This document shows positions 40,799 to 51,300 of a DNA stretch of 64,000 nucleotides, piece after piece. The stretch is from Chitinophaga agrisoli (GTDB taxonomy: Bacteria; Bacteroidota; Bacteroidia; Chitinophagales; Chitinophagaceae). Each line of letters begins with the position of its first letter. The stretch's first letter is position 1. A program made the position numbers and the translations under genes. Location of the stretch: assembly GCF_008386695.1 (NCBI RefSeq), contig NZ_VUOC01000001.1:1214347-1278346 (forward strand). Reading direction: 5' to 3'. The notes beneath the pieces are model-generated. The model searched no databases, had not been told where the DNA came from, and saw only the letters and a program-made list of their open reading frames with translations.

Positions 40799-42367
40799 AT
40801 GCTTCCCAAAGTCCATATGTTAGCTTTGCTAACAATAGGTTGCCTCTTGTGTACCTGCCAGGTGCAGGCCCAAAGTGCCGGCCGCCAGTATTCGCTGGGT
40901 TTCTACCAGCCTGTGTCGGATAGCACTAATTATCATTCTTCCCTTAGGGACTATATGGTGCAGCCGGTGTTTGCCCTGCCAGATGATACCACCAAAAAAA
41001 GGAGCTGGTTTCATCGTAAACTCTTCCGTGAGCACCTGCTGGAGTTCAGCGGGGAGGACTATGAGTTTTATGCCAGCTTTCTACCGGATTTGCAGGTGGG
41101 GCACACCAACAGGAATGGCACCACATGGCTGAATACCCGTGGCGTGGTGGCCGGCGGTAAAATAGGCGATAACCTTACTTTCTATACAGAGTTCTACGAG
41201 AACCAGGGGAAATTTCCGAAGTATGTGGACGAATTTGGCCGTGCTAACCATGTTGTTCCCGGCCAGGGCGAATGGAAAGACTATAGCAACGGAAAAGCTT
41301 TTGATTTTGCATATGCTTCCGCGCTTGTTGACTATAGAGCAGGCAAACACTTTAATTTCCAGCTGGGATATGATAAAAATTTTATTGGTGATGGCTACCG
41401 CTCCATGCTGCTTTCCGATGTGCCGTTTAACTATCCCTTCTTTAAAATAGTGGCTAACGTAGGTCGTATACAGTATACCACCATGTGGGCCCAGTTTATA
41501 GACATGCGTTATCCCAAAGCCTCTTACGATAACGGCTACCGGAAAAAATGGGGGGTATTCAATTATCTTGACTGGAACGTGAGTAAAAAGTTTTCTGCAG
41601 GCCTTTTTGGCGGTGTGATCTGGCAGGACTCAGATTCTTTGGGTAAACGGGGCTTTGACATGAGCTATATCAACCCTATTATTTTCCTGCGCCCTGTGGA
41701 GTTTTCAGTTGGCTCTTCAGACAATGCGATCCTGGGACTCAATCTCAAGTACGCTGTAAGCCGCAACAGCGCCGTGTATGGTCAGTTCCTCCTGGATGAA
41801 TTTAAACTAAGTGAGTTTACGAAGGGCACCGGCTGGTGGGGTAACAAATTTAGCGGCCAGCTGGGCTTCCGTTCCAACAATCTCTTCAAAGTTGCCAATC
41901 TGAACGGCCTTACAGAAGTAAATGCTGCCAGGCCGTTCACTTATTCACAGCGCACATCACTTAATAACTACGGACATTATAACCAACCGCTTGCAGATCC
42001 GCTTGGCGCTAATTTTGTAGAGTGGGTAAATATTGTAGATTACAGGTACAAGCGCTGGTTCCTCCGTGGCGAAGTAATGTATGCTCACTATGGGCTGGAT
42101 ACCGCCAATACTAACTACGGAAAAGATATATTTAAGTCCTACTATACCCGTACACAGGATTTTGATAACAAGATCGGGAATGGATTGGGAACTAATTTGC
42201 TTTATCTGCAGGGAACCCTGGCCTTTTTGCTAAACCCCAAATATAATTTACGCCTGGAAACATCCGTAATTGCCCGCAGGGAAAGCAATGATCTGGGCCG
42301 TACAAGCGAGCTGATATTCCAGGTAGGTTTGCGTAGCACGTTCAGGCAATTGTATTATGATTTTTAA
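40799..42367 (+). CDS. Outer membrane beta-barrel, Wzi/RemB-like
   Basis: 522 residues with a signal peptide ending at VQAQ. The rest alternates polar and hydrophobic residues with many aromatic strands (FNFQLGYDKNFIGDGYRSML, KFSGQLGFRSNNLFKVANLN), and ends in YYDF with a terminal Phe as usual for barrels. LNNYGHYNQPLADPLGANFV and GDGYRSMLLSDVPFNYPF fit the capsule-assembly Wzi or gliding motility RemB-like group of Bacteroidota. It may anchor or receive the exported glycan on the surface. It precedes gmd by 9 bp. Confidence 0.7.
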   Translation: MLPKVHMLALLTIGCLLCTCQVQAQSAGRQYSLGFYQPVSDSTNYHSSLRDYMVQPVFALPDDTTKKRSWFHRKLFREHLLEFSGEDYEFYASFLPDLQVGHTNRNGTTWLNTRGVVAGGKIGDNLTFYTEFYENQGKFPKYVDEFGRANHVVPGQGEWKDYSNGKAFDFAYASALVDYRAGKHFNFQLGYDKNFIGDGYRSMLLSDVPFNYPFFKIVANVGRIQYTTMWAQFIDMRYPKASYDNGYRKKWGVFNYLDWNVSKKFSAGLFGGVIWQDSDSLGKRGFDMSYINPIIFLRPVEFSVGSSDNAILGLNLKYAVSRNSAVYGQFLLDEFKLSEFTKGTGWWGNKFSGQLGFRSNNLFKVANLNGLTEVNAARPFTYSQRTSLNNYGHYNQPLADPLGANFVEWVNIVDYRYKRWFLRGEVMYAHYGLDTANTNYGKDIFKSYYTRTQDFDNKIGNGLGTNLLYLQGTLAFLLNPKYNLRLETSVIARRESNDLGRTSELIFQVGLRSTFRQLYYDF

Positions 42368-42376
42368 CGCACTTAC

Positions 42377-43489
42377 ATGAAAAAAGCCCTTATTACAGGC
42401 ATCACCGGTCAGGACGGCGCCTATCTCGCTGATCTCCTGCTGCGTAAGAACTATTATGTGCATGGCATTAAGCGCCGCAGTTCTCTTTTTAACACAGACC
42501 GTATAGATCACCTCTACCAGGACCCGCATGAGCAGAATGTGCATTTCAAGCTCCATCACGGCGATCTTACGGATTCTACTAACCTGATCCGTATTATCCA
42601 GGAAGTGCAACCTGATGAGATCTATAACCTGGGCGCCATGAGCCACGTGAAAGTGAGCTTTGAAATGCCCGAATATACAGCCAATGCGGATGGTATTGGT
42701 ACCCTCAGGATACTGGAAGCCGTGCGTTTACTCGGGTTAACCGAAAAGACCAGGATCTACCAGGCCTCCACCTCAGAGCTGTATGGCCTGGTACAGGAAG
42801 TGCCGCAATCAGAAAGAACGCCTTTTTATCCCCGTTCTCCATACGGGGTGGCTAAGCTGTATGCCTATTGGATCACTGTTAACTATCGGGAAGCTTATAA
42901 CATGTATGCCTGCAACGGCATCCTTTTTAACCACGAGAGCCCGCTGCGCGGAGAAACTTTCGTTACCCGCAAGATCACCAGGGCAGTAGCTAAAATAGCG
43001 CTGGGTATGCAGGATAAATTATATATGGGTAACCTGGACGCACAACGTGACTGGGGCCATGCAAAAGATTACGTGGAAGCCATGTACCTCATACTGCAAC
43101 AACCGCAGCCTGAGGATTATGTGATCGCCACCGGCATTACCACTACCGTCAGGGAATTTATCCGTATGGCTTTTGCAGAAGCAGGTATCGGTATCGAATT
43201 CAAAGGCAGCGGGGAAAATGAAAAAGCGGTCGTAAGCAGCTTTGACACAGCTATCCCTAATCTGAGCACTGGTCAGGAAGTAGTGGCCATCGATCCCCGT
43301 TATTACCGTCCCACTGAGGTGGACCTCCTGATCGGCGACCCTGCCAAGGCGCAAAACCAGCTGGGATGGAAGCCAAAATATGACCTGGGAGCATTGGTGA
43401 AGGAAATGGTGTTGGCTGATATTGAGTTGTTCCGCCGCGAAAAGCTGCTGAGTGACGCAGGTTATAAAGTATTGAATCAATTCGAATAG
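42377..43489 (+). CDS. gmd: GDP-mannose 4,6-dehydratase
   Basis: 370 residues. [17 protein letters not shown] binds NADP, the triad T/S-E-Y-K is in [16 protein letters not shown] and [10 protein letters not shown], and [15 protein letters not shown] is the family signature. It converts GDP-D-mannose to GDP-4-keto-6-deoxymannose. The next gene, fcl, completes GDP-L-fucose. Both lie 12 bp apart at the end of the surface glycan locus. Confidence 0.95.
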   Translation: MKKALITGITGQDGAYLADLLLRKNYYVHGIKRRSSLFNTDRIDHLYQDPHEQNVHFKLHHGDLTDSTNLIRIIQEVQPDEIYNLGAMSHVKVSFEMPEYTANADGIGTLRILEAVRLLGLTEKTRIYQASTSELYGLVQEVPQSERTPFYPRSPYGVAKLYAYWITVNYREAYNMYACNGILFNHESPLRGETFVTRKITRAVAKIALGMQDKLYMGNLDAQRDWGHAKDYVEAMYLILQQPQPEDYVIATGITTTVREFIRMAFAEAGIGIEFKGSGENEKAVVSSFDTAIPNLSTGQEVVAIDPRYYRPTEVDLLIGDPAKAQNQLGWKPKYDLGALVKEMVLADIELFRREKLLSDAGYKVLNQFE

Positions 43490-43501
43490 GAGATAAATAA
43501 C

Positions 43502-44437
43502 ATGCAGCAGCATCAGAAAATATACGTAGCGGGACACCGTGGTATGGTGGGTTCAGCAATCATGAGAAAGCTACAAAGTGAAGGTTTCAATAATATCGTT
43601 ACAAGTACATCGTCAGCATTGGACCTCCGTGACCAACATGCAGTTGCTGATTTCTTTGCAGCAGAAAAGCCGGACTATGTATTCCTGGCGGCAGCCAAAG
43701 TAGGCGGCATTGTAGCCAATAACACTTACCGGGCGGAATTCCTGTACGACAACCTCATGATCCAGAGCAATGTTATTCACCAGTCGTACATAAATGGCGT
43801 ACAAAAGCTGATGTTCCTGGGTTCTTCCTGTATCTATCCAAAGATGGCCCCACAGCCGCTTAAAGAGGAATACCTGCTTACAGGCCTGCTGGAGCCTACG
43901 AATGAACCATACGCCATTGCCAAGATAGCCGGTATCAAGATGTGCGATGCCTATCGCGACCAGTACGGCTGTAACTTCATTTCTGTAATGCCTACCAACC
44001 TGTATGGGCCTAATGATAATTACGACCTGCAGAACTCACATGTGCTGCCCGCCCTTTTGCGTAAGTTCCATGAAGCAAAAGAAAAAGGCGTTCCGGAAGT
44101 AGTGGTGTGGGGTACCGGTACTCCTAAAAGGGAGTTTCTGCATGCAGATGATATGGCTGCTGCCTGTTTTTTTCTCATGCAGCATTATAATGAAGCCGGC
44201 CTGATCAATATAGGCGTGGGGGACGACATCACCATTGCAGATCTGGCGCGGCTGATACAGCAAATAGTTGGCTACAACGGAGAACTAATGTTTGATACCT
44301 CCAAACCAGATGGCACTCCAAGGAAATTGATGGACGTCAGCAAACTTGGTGGCCTTGGCTGGAAGGCGCGGATACCTCTGGAAGAAGGTATCCGCGAAGT
44401 GTATAAGGGTATAGTGAAAGACGGGCTTTTGAAATAG
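43502..44437 (+). CDS. fcl: GDP-L-fucose synthase
   Basis: 311 residues, SDR epimerase-reductase: [13 protein letters not shown] at the start, [20 protein letters not shown], and the catalytic [33 protein letters not shown] is characteristic. It turns the Gmd product into GDP-L-fucose with NADPH. It is the last gene of the polysaccharide locus; no strong terminator directly follows (next one at 44728). Confidence 0.95.
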   Translation: MQQHQKIYVAGHRGMVGSAIMRKLQSEGFNNIVTSTSSALDLRDQHAVADFFAAEKPDYVFLAAAKVGGIVANNTYRAEFLYDNLMIQSNVIHQSYINGVQKLMFLGSSCIYPKMAPQPLKEEYLLTGLLEPTNEPYAIAKIAGIKMCDAYRDQYGCNFISVMPTNLYGPNDNYDLQNSHVLPALLRKFHEAKEKGVPEVVVWGTGTPKREFLHADDMAAACFFLMQHYNEAGLINIGVGDDITIADLARLIQQIVGYNGELMFDTSKPDGTPRKLMDVSKLGGLGWKARIPLEEGIREVYKGIVKDGLLK

Positions 44438-45069
44438 CGGCGCTGGAATAATCACACGAAATGGTAGGCATACAGGAAAGTAAATGTCTTATCTTAGTAG
44501 GGTAGCATGTTATTTTTGCTTAAGTTATGCCAGCTATCGTATTACATTGCATCGTAATGACTGAGATCACTGTGCTATACATGCTTGTTAACAATGTCAT
44601 GAGAAAAGCCAGAAAGTAAAATTGAAAAAACCGGATACGAGCATCCCTTTATCCCTTATCTGCTTTGTTAGCAAGCCGCATCAGATCTCCAGGACACAAC
44701 AACAAAAAGTGGTGAAAAGCGTTTTGGCCCTCCCGTATTACGGGAGGGTTTTTTACGCCCTCAGGGTACATGCAGTGTGAAAGTAAAAGAAAACAAATGG
44801 ACAAAGGCCGATTCCGTATAGCAGCCTTGGAGGTCATCCACCTTAAATAAGCATTACTATACTACAGTCAGAACCCGTGATTCAGGAGTGCTCATGGGTA
44901 TCGGAGGTGGCAAACGTACCAGCCCCGTGTAAATCTGGCAAAAGGAAAAACTGTTTTCCTCAGATCAATATACGGAATATTTCTAACAAAGTACTACCCC
45001 CGGGCCCCATCTTTCTGCCCCCAAAGGCCGCCTTTTATGAAAGCGTGCCGGATTTACTATCTTCGCCCC
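44438..45069 (+). other. Non-coding interval with promoter and terminator
   Basis: No credible long gene. A -7 box TATTTTTG is at 44511-44518, with no good -33 partner. Between it and the terminator at 44728 is a 20-codon frame, 44556-44618 region (MTEITVLYMLVNNVMRKARK), not supported further. The rest up to 45069 shows only TATCTTCG (45058-45065), a near -7 box directly before the ABC-F start codon. Confidence 0.4.
44728..44754 (+). terminator. Intrinsic terminator
   Basis: CCCTCCCGTA (44728-44737 region) pairs with TACGGGAGGG (ending 44748) with a very short loop, then TTTTTT. It may end the gmd-fcl message, 290 bp after fcl, or a separate short transcript. Confidence 0.8.
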
Positions 45070-46971
45070 ATGCATTACGTAACGGTAGAAGGGATCTCAA
45101 AATCTTACGGCGAAAAGCCATTGTTCAGGAATGTTTCTTTTCATATAGAAGAAGGGGACAAAATAGCGCTGGTAGCGCTTAACGGCACCGGTAAATCCAC
45201 CCTGCTGCGTATCCTCTGCGGAAAAGAAACGGTAGACGAAGGGAAGGTCTGGATCCATAAAGAGGTGACCGTGGTAATGCTGGAGCAGCAATCCGCCTTT
45301 AACCTGCAAAAATCCATCCTGGCCAACATCTTTGCCCAGGAACACCCCATTCTGAACGCCATACGTGATTATGAGCGGCTTACGGACGATGACCGGGAAC
45401 CCGATCCCGTACAGCTGGCCGCCGCCATTACCAAAATGGATGAGCTGGGCGCCTGGCATTTCGACGCCAAAGTAAAACAGATCTTAGGTAAGCTGAATAT
45501 TCACCACCTGGACCAGGAAATGGGTACCCTCTCCGGCGGACAGCTTAAACGCGTGGCCCTGGCTAAGGTATTGATAGATATAGGATTCGAGCATAAACAT
45601 ACCCTGCTCATCATGGATGAGCCCACCAACCACCTGGACGTATCTATGATCGAGTGGTTGGAAAGTTTCCTGAATCAGGAAAATGTGACCCTGCTGCTCG
45701 TAACCCACGACCGTTATTTCCTTGATAGCGTTTGTAACGAGATCATTGAGCTGGACCAGCAACAGCTGTTCATTTATAAAGGCGATTACGAAAACTACCT
45801 GGAGAAAAAGGCCGCCCGCGAGGAAAGCGATAAAGCCAGCGTAGAAAAAGCCCGTAACCAGTACCGTAAGGAATTGGAGTGGATGCGCCGCCAGCCAAAA
45901 GCGCGTACTACCAAGGCCAAATCCCGTATAGACGCATTTTATGACGTAAAGGAAAAAGCCAGTGTGCGCCTGGAACGGCAGCAGCTGGAACTGAATGTGA
46001 AAATGACCCGCCTGGGTGGTAAGATCCTGGAGCTCAAGAAAGTATATAAGGCCTTTGGCAATCTTACCATCCTGAAAGGGTTCGATTATACCTTTAAAAA
46101 AGGGGAGCGCATAGGCGTAGTGGGAAAAAACGGCGTGGGTAAATCCACCTTCCTCAATATGCTGCTGGGGCAGGAGGAACCGGATTCCGGCAAGATCAAC
46201 ATCGGCGATACTGTCGTCTTTGGCAACTACAACCAACAAGGCCTGGTACTAAAGGAGGATATGCGTATTATCGAGTTCGTAAAGAACATCGCAGAGCATT
46301 TTCCCCTGGCAGACGGTACCAAGGTAAGCGCCGCCCAGTTCCTGCAGCTATTCCTCTTCCCGCCGGAAAAACAATATACCTACGTATCCAAACTGAGTGG
46401 AGGAGAAAAACGCCGCCTGCACCTGCTCAGCATCCTGTTCCGCAACCCTAACTTCCTGGTGCTCGATGAACCCACGAATGATCTGGATCTGCCCACCCTC
46501 AGCATCCTCGAAGATTTTCTGCAGGACTACCAGGGCTGTATCATTATCGTAAGCCACGACCGTTATTTTATGGACAAGCTGGTAGATCACCTGTTTGTAT
46601 TTGAAGGCAAGGGCGAGGTACGCGATTTCCCGGGCAACTACACCCAATACCGGGAATGGGAAAAAGAAGAAAGCCGTAACGCCTCCAAACAGGAAGCGCC
46701 GGCTGCCGCTACTGCTGCCAGCAAGGAAACGCCTGCCCCGGAGGCGCCCAAAGGCCGCAAGATGTCTTACAAGGAAAAGCGGGAACTGGAGCTGCTGGAG
46801 CAGGAAATAGCCAAACTGGAAACAGAAAAGAAAACAATTGACGAACAGCTGGCCAGTGGCGCCCTGCCCTATGAACAGCTGGAGCCCCTTGCCCGCCGGG
46901 TAGGAGAGGTGATACAACTGCTGGATGAAAAAGGGATGCGCTGGCTGGAACTGAGCGAAATGGAAGGCTGA
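45070..46971 (+). CDS. ABC-F family ATPase
   Basis: 634 residues from ATG 45070, which fits the domain start MHYVTVEGISKSYGEKPLF; an upstream ATG at 45037 adds only 11 odd residues. Two ABC domains: Walker A NGTGKST (about 38) with LSGGQLKR and MDEPTNHLD, then GKNGVGKST with LSGGEKRR and LDEPTNDLD. A linker rich in Lys/Glu joins them, and a C-terminal coiled coil (YKEKRELELLEQEIAKLETE) follows, as in Uup-like proteins. ABC-F proteins act on ribosomes, not in transport. No link to the glycan genes is implied. Confidence 0.92.
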   Translation: MHYVTVEGISKSYGEKPLFRNVSFHIEEGDKIALVALNGTGKSTLLRILCGKETVDEGKVWIHKEVTVVMLEQQSAFNLQKSILANIFAQEHPILNAIRDYERLTDDDREPDPVQLAAAITKMDELGAWHFDAKVKQILGKLNIHHLDQEMGTLSGGQLKRVALAKVLIDIGFEHKHTLLIMDEPTNHLDVSMIEWLESFLNQENVTLLLVTHDRYFLDSVCNEIIELDQQQLFIYKGDYENYLEKKAAREESDKASVEKARNQYRKELEWMRRQPKARTTKAKSRIDAFYDVKEKASVRLERQQLELNVKMTRLGGKILELKKVYKAFGNLTILKGFDYTFKKGERIGVVGKNGVGKSTFLNMLLGQEEPDSGKINIGDTVVFGNYNQQGLVLKEDMRIIEFVKNIAEHFPLADGTKVSAAQFLQLFLFPPEKQYTYVSKLSGGEKRRLHLLSILFRNPNFLVLDEPTNDLDLPTLSILEDFLQDYQGCIIIVSHDRYFMDKLVDHLFVFEGKGEVRDFPGNYTQYREWEKEESRNASKQEAPAAATAASKETPAPEAPKGRKMSYKEKRELELLEQEIAKLETEKKTIDEQLASGALPYEQLEPLARRVGEVIQLLDEKGMRWLELSEMEG

Positions 46972-47022
46972 TGATAATGAACAAACATGCTATAGGTGAA
47001 AAGGAATAAAAGCCTTAACTTC

Positions 47023-47038
47023 AGATAGTTATCTATCT
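47023..47038 (+). promoter_or_regulatory. 16-bp palindrome before first TIM-barrel gene
   Basis: AGATAG-TTAT-CTATCT lies 4 nt upstream of ATG 47043. Part of it (ATAGATAGTTATG) reappears at the start of the second GT2 fusion gene near 53594. It could be an operator or an RNA hairpin that masks the start codon. Confidence 0.3.
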
Positions 47039-47042
47039 AGGC

Positions 47043-48365
47043 ATGGAATGTAAACCGATACTGCAACGGGGGCAGTGTCTCATCCTCATATCCGCAGTTT
47101 TTGTTCTCTTTTCTTTCATTCATTGTAACACCAGCACTTCCCCCATCCGCAATAATGCGAAGGTTTTTATTCATAAAGAAGGTTCCTCATATACCATCTA
47201 CCGCAATGGAAAGCCCTTTGTCGTAAAGGGAGCTGCCGGCTACACGCAGCTGGCAACGCTACGGGCCATTGGCGGCAATACCATCCGCACCTGGGATACC
47301 ATCAACCTGGGCGCCATACTGGATGAAGCGCAACGTAACAACCTGGCGGTTATAGCTGGCTTGCCCCTGCCAGGCAGTAACTATCTCAATTATTTCTACA
47401 AAGACGCAGATAAAGTAGCTGCCAATTACCGGGGCCTGCAACAGATCATCACCCGGTACAAAGATCATCCCGCTTTATTAATGTGGTGCCTGGGCAATGA
47501 GCCGGGCTTTAACAACAAACCAGGTAGCCGTTATTTTTACCGCGCATTCAATGCCCTGTTGGATATGATACACGCCACAGACCCGGGTCACCCGGTTACC
47601 ACTACCATGGTGAACTTTAGCATATGGGAGGCGCTCTGGATAAAATGGAAGGTACACGGCCTGGATCTGGTATCCTTTAACATATTTGGTCAGCTGCAAC
47701 AGCTGCAGGCCAAATTGCATAAATATAGCTGGATCTGGAACGGGCCTTTCCTTATATCAGAATGGGGCGCATATGGCCCATGGGAGGCGCCCGTAACGGC
47801 CTGGGGAGCGCCCATTGAAAATACCAGTACTAAAAAAGCAGAGCATTATCAGCAGCTATACGCGCAGTTGCCCGCAAATGATCCCCGCTTCCTGGGCGCC
47901 CTTGTTTTTTACTGGGGCCAAAAGCAGGAAACTACGCCTACCTGGTTTAGTCTTTTTGACGAGCATGGCGCGGTTACGGCAGCGGTAAACACCTTGCAAT
48001 ACCTGTGGACGGGTAAACAAGCGGCTGCCCCTGCACCAGTTATAAATTATATGCTCCTGGGCGGTAAAGGCGCTGCAGATAATATCATGCTGCCGCCCAA
48101 CGCCCTGCAGACCGCACGAGTGTTGGACAGTGCCGCTGCAGGGCCACATACCCTGCATTGGGAACTATGGCAGGAAGACTGGTTTAGTGAGTTGAACAGA
48201 AAGCCATTGAAGCTGCTGGATACCCTTATTACGACCAACAGCCGCCAATTGCAGTTTAGAACGCCTGTTAAAGAAGGGCCTTATCGTATATATGTAAAGT
48301 TATCAGACAGCAGTGGAAATTTCGCTACCGCGAATACACCTTTTTATGTAGTAGAAAAAGAGTAA
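47043..48365 (+). CDS. Secreted TIM-barrel glycosidase, copy 1 (GH-A clan, GH2/GH72-like)
   Basis: 440 residues. A hydrophobic N-terminus ends in FSFIHCNTS, a possible lipoprotein signal. The barrel has KPFVVKGAAGYTQ, GGNTIRTWDTINLGAILDEA, then the acid/base E153 in CLGNEPGF and nucleophile E240 in SEWGAYGPWE. The C-terminal 110 residues form a beta-sandwich-like domain (GPYRIYVKLSDSSGNFATAN). It probably hydrolyses or transglycosylates a beta-glycan in the periplasm or on the surface. It is 8 bp upstream of the GT2 fusion, and has a paralogue in the same position at 52298. Confidence 0.8.
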   Translation: MECKPILQRGQCLILISAVFVLFSFIHCNTSTSPIRNNAKVFIHKEGSSYTIYRNGKPFVVKGAAGYTQLATLRAIGGNTIRTWDTINLGAILDEAQRNNLAVIAGLPLPGSNYLNYFYKDADKVAANYRGLQQIITRYKDHPALLMWCLGNEPGFNNKPGSRYFYRAFNALLDMIHATDPGHPVTTTMVNFSIWEALWIKWKVHGLDLVSFNIFGQLQQLQAKLHKYSWIWNGPFLISEWGAYGPWEAPVTAWGAPIENTSTKKAEHYQQLYAQLPANDPRFLGALVFYWGQKQETTPTWFSLFDEHGAVTAAVNTLQYLWTGKQAAAPAPVINYMLLGGKGAADNIMLPPNALQTARVLDSAAAGPHTLHWELWQEDWFSELNRKPLKLLDTLITTNSRQLQFRTPVKEGPYRIYVKLSDSSGNFATANTPFYVVEKE

Positions 48366-48373
48366 TTGCGAGA

Positions 48374-51300
48374 ATGTCAGACATGCAACAACGACCGAAT
48401 TTCGCCCCTTCCCGGATGGAATTATTTACGCTGCGTTTAATGATCCTTATCGGGGTAATCAGCATGGGGTTACTTTTGTACTATCTGCTTAATCCGGTGC
48501 AGATAGGGTATGCGCCATTTTACTGGCTGCTGATGGCCGCTGTTATTTTTAACTGTTTACGCGTCCTGCATGAATGGTATCATTACTTTTATATCACAGT
48601 GCCCCCCACGCCGCCGCTTACAAAAAAATTCACTGTAGACATATTTACCACCTTTTGCGCGGGAGAGCCTTATCCCATGATCGTGGAAACGCTGGAAGCC
48701 ATCCAGGCCATTCACTATCCGCATACCACCTATTTATGCGATGAAGCAGATGATCCCTACCTGAAAGAAGTATGCCGCCGCCTGGGCGTGCATCATGTAA
48801 CCCGCACAGATAAACGGGATGCTAAAGCAGGTAATATCAATAATGCCTTACTGCAATCCACCGGTGAATTATGCGTGGTGCTGGACCCGGATCATGTGCC
48901 GCGACCGGATTTCCTGGACCCTATCATACCACATTTCAATGATGCGGCAATAGGTTTTGTACAGATAGTGCAGGCTTACAGTAACCAGGGGGATAGCCTC
49001 ATAGCCCGCGGCGCGGCACAGCAAACATTCCAGTTCTATGGCCCAATGATGATGACCATGAACCGGTATGGCACCGTGCTGGCTATTGGCGCTAACTGCA
49101 CCTTTCGCAGAACCGCGCTGGAGTCCATTGGCGGCCATGCCGCAGGTCTGTCAGAAGATATGCATACGGCCATGCAACTGCATGCCAAAGGCTGGAGATC
49201 TGTGTATGTGCCGGAAGTACTGACCTATGGCCTGGTGCCCTCCACCTTATCCGCCTATTATAAGCAGCAACTAAAATGGGCGCGCGGCACCTTCGAATTG
49301 CTGGTAACCTCGTATCCACGTTTGTTTAAGCATTTCACCTGGCGGCAACGCCTGCATTATGGCACTATCCCCTTTCATTATTTCTCCGGCGTCATCTTCT
49401 TAATTAACTTTTTAGTCCCTATGCTCTCGCTGGTGTTGGGCGAAATACCCTTAAGGGTAGACCTGCTTTCCTTTACCCTGGCAGGATTGCCTTTTATCTG
49501 TGCCACTCTGGCTATCCGGCATTTTGTACAAAGATGGGTGATGGGGGAGGATGAGCGGGGTAATCACATAGTAGGTGGCCTTTTATTAATTGGCGCCTGG
49601 TGGATCTATATACTGGGCCTCTTTTATACCATCATCCGTAAAAAAATACCTTATATCCCTACGCCTAAAGATGATAGCGAGCCGGATAAATGGCAGCTGA
49701 ATATTCCTAACCTGGTCATCGCGCTTTGTTCGGCTGCAGCTATTGTGTATGGGTTGTATACAGATTGGAACCCTTTTGCCTGGGTAATGGCGGGTATCGC
49801 CGGCATCAATTGCGCGATTATGCTGTTTAATGTGATCATCAGCCGCCGGCATCACCTGCAGCGGTTTAAGCGGCAGTCCATAACCGTGCAGAATATGGTG
49901 GATCGCATCGCCTTTATCAAGCTTCAATTCTGGTTCTTCCGGCATGCAATATATAATGGCCTCCGGCGTTTTGCATTACTATTGCTCATCTGCATATTTA
50001 CCGGCACCATACTCTTTATGGCTGCAGCCTCCAAATTACCAACCCGTGCCGGTAAACGTACCTTCAAGCACAATATCTTCTATACCGGTATCTTCAGCCC
50101 TGCAACGCAGGATGGTCTTACCTCCATACAGCAGGTAAAAGGCCTTGAGGAGCAGTATAAATTTCATTGCAATATCATTTCCCTGTACATTCCCTGGGGC
50201 GATGAACCGCGTTGTTTGGTGCCGCAACCGTTAGTAGACTCCATTTACCGTAACGGCTCCTATCCCATGATCACCTGGGAGCCCTGGGGCGGTTTATTCA
50301 GCAGTAAAACATTGAATAGTGATCAGCAGCTGCTGGCACGCATCAGCCAGGGTAGTTATGATCATTACCTCCATACTTTTGCGGCGCAGCTCAAACAGTT
50401 GAACCGGCCTGTATTACTGCGTTTTGCCCATGAAGCGGATAATCCCTTCTATCCCTGGTCCGCCAGCGGCGGCAATACAGCTGAGGATTTCAAACAGGCC
50501 TGGCGGTATGTGCATGATCTTTTTGCAAGGGAGGGCGCCTACAATGTAGTTTGGGTATGGAATCCCTGGCAACCGCAGGCGGTAAACGATTATTTTCCCG
50601 GCAGCAACTATGTGGATTGGCTGGCGGTGCCGGGTTTAAATTACGGCACGCTGCATGAAAATGGTAAAAGCCACACCTTTAAAGACTTGTATGCACCTTT
50701 TCACCGTTTGCCCATTTTCAGATCGGGGCTACCGGTAATGATAGCGGAAACCGGCTCGCTCCGCGGCGCGGCCAACCAGGAAAAATGGCTGGAGGATGCG
50801 TTAACAAACATAGATACCGCCTTTAAGGAAATAAAGGCGCTGGTGCTCTTTAATTCTGATATGGACAGGAACATGCCCCAAAAGTCACATGCCGGTGTAT
50901 TGAACTGGAAACCGGAACATCCCGCTCCCTTCTTTACCTCGTTGGCCCGGTATTACGCTCCCAAATGGCATGGCCTGTCACAGCAAAATATACAGATGCC
51001 GCAGCTCTCTGCTTACAATCATACGCCCGGTGGCAGAAGGCCCCTGCCGGATACCCTCCGTGGCGTTAACTACCAGAAAGGGCAGCATTGGTACAGGAAC
51101 CTGCATGCGCTCACCCGCCGCGAGATAGTGCACGACTTCACCGCCATGAAACAACTAGGCATTAACACCATCATCCGCAACGGCCCCGGTGTATATGACC
51201 GGAATATCCTGGCGGTGGCCCGGCAATGCGATATAAAGATCTGCTATTCCTTCGCTGCGCCTACTATTACAGATCTGATAACAGATAGCGCCCAGCTCTA

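Noticed and set aside
44877-45182. 101-codon frame upstream of the ABC-F gene
   Set aside because: It runs into the ABC-F gene in another frame and lacks any recognisable domain.
46348-46917. 189-codon minus-strand frame in the ABC-F gene
   Set aside because: Long but antisense to conserved ABC motifs; composition (Phe, Leu, Gly runs) reflects the opposite strand.
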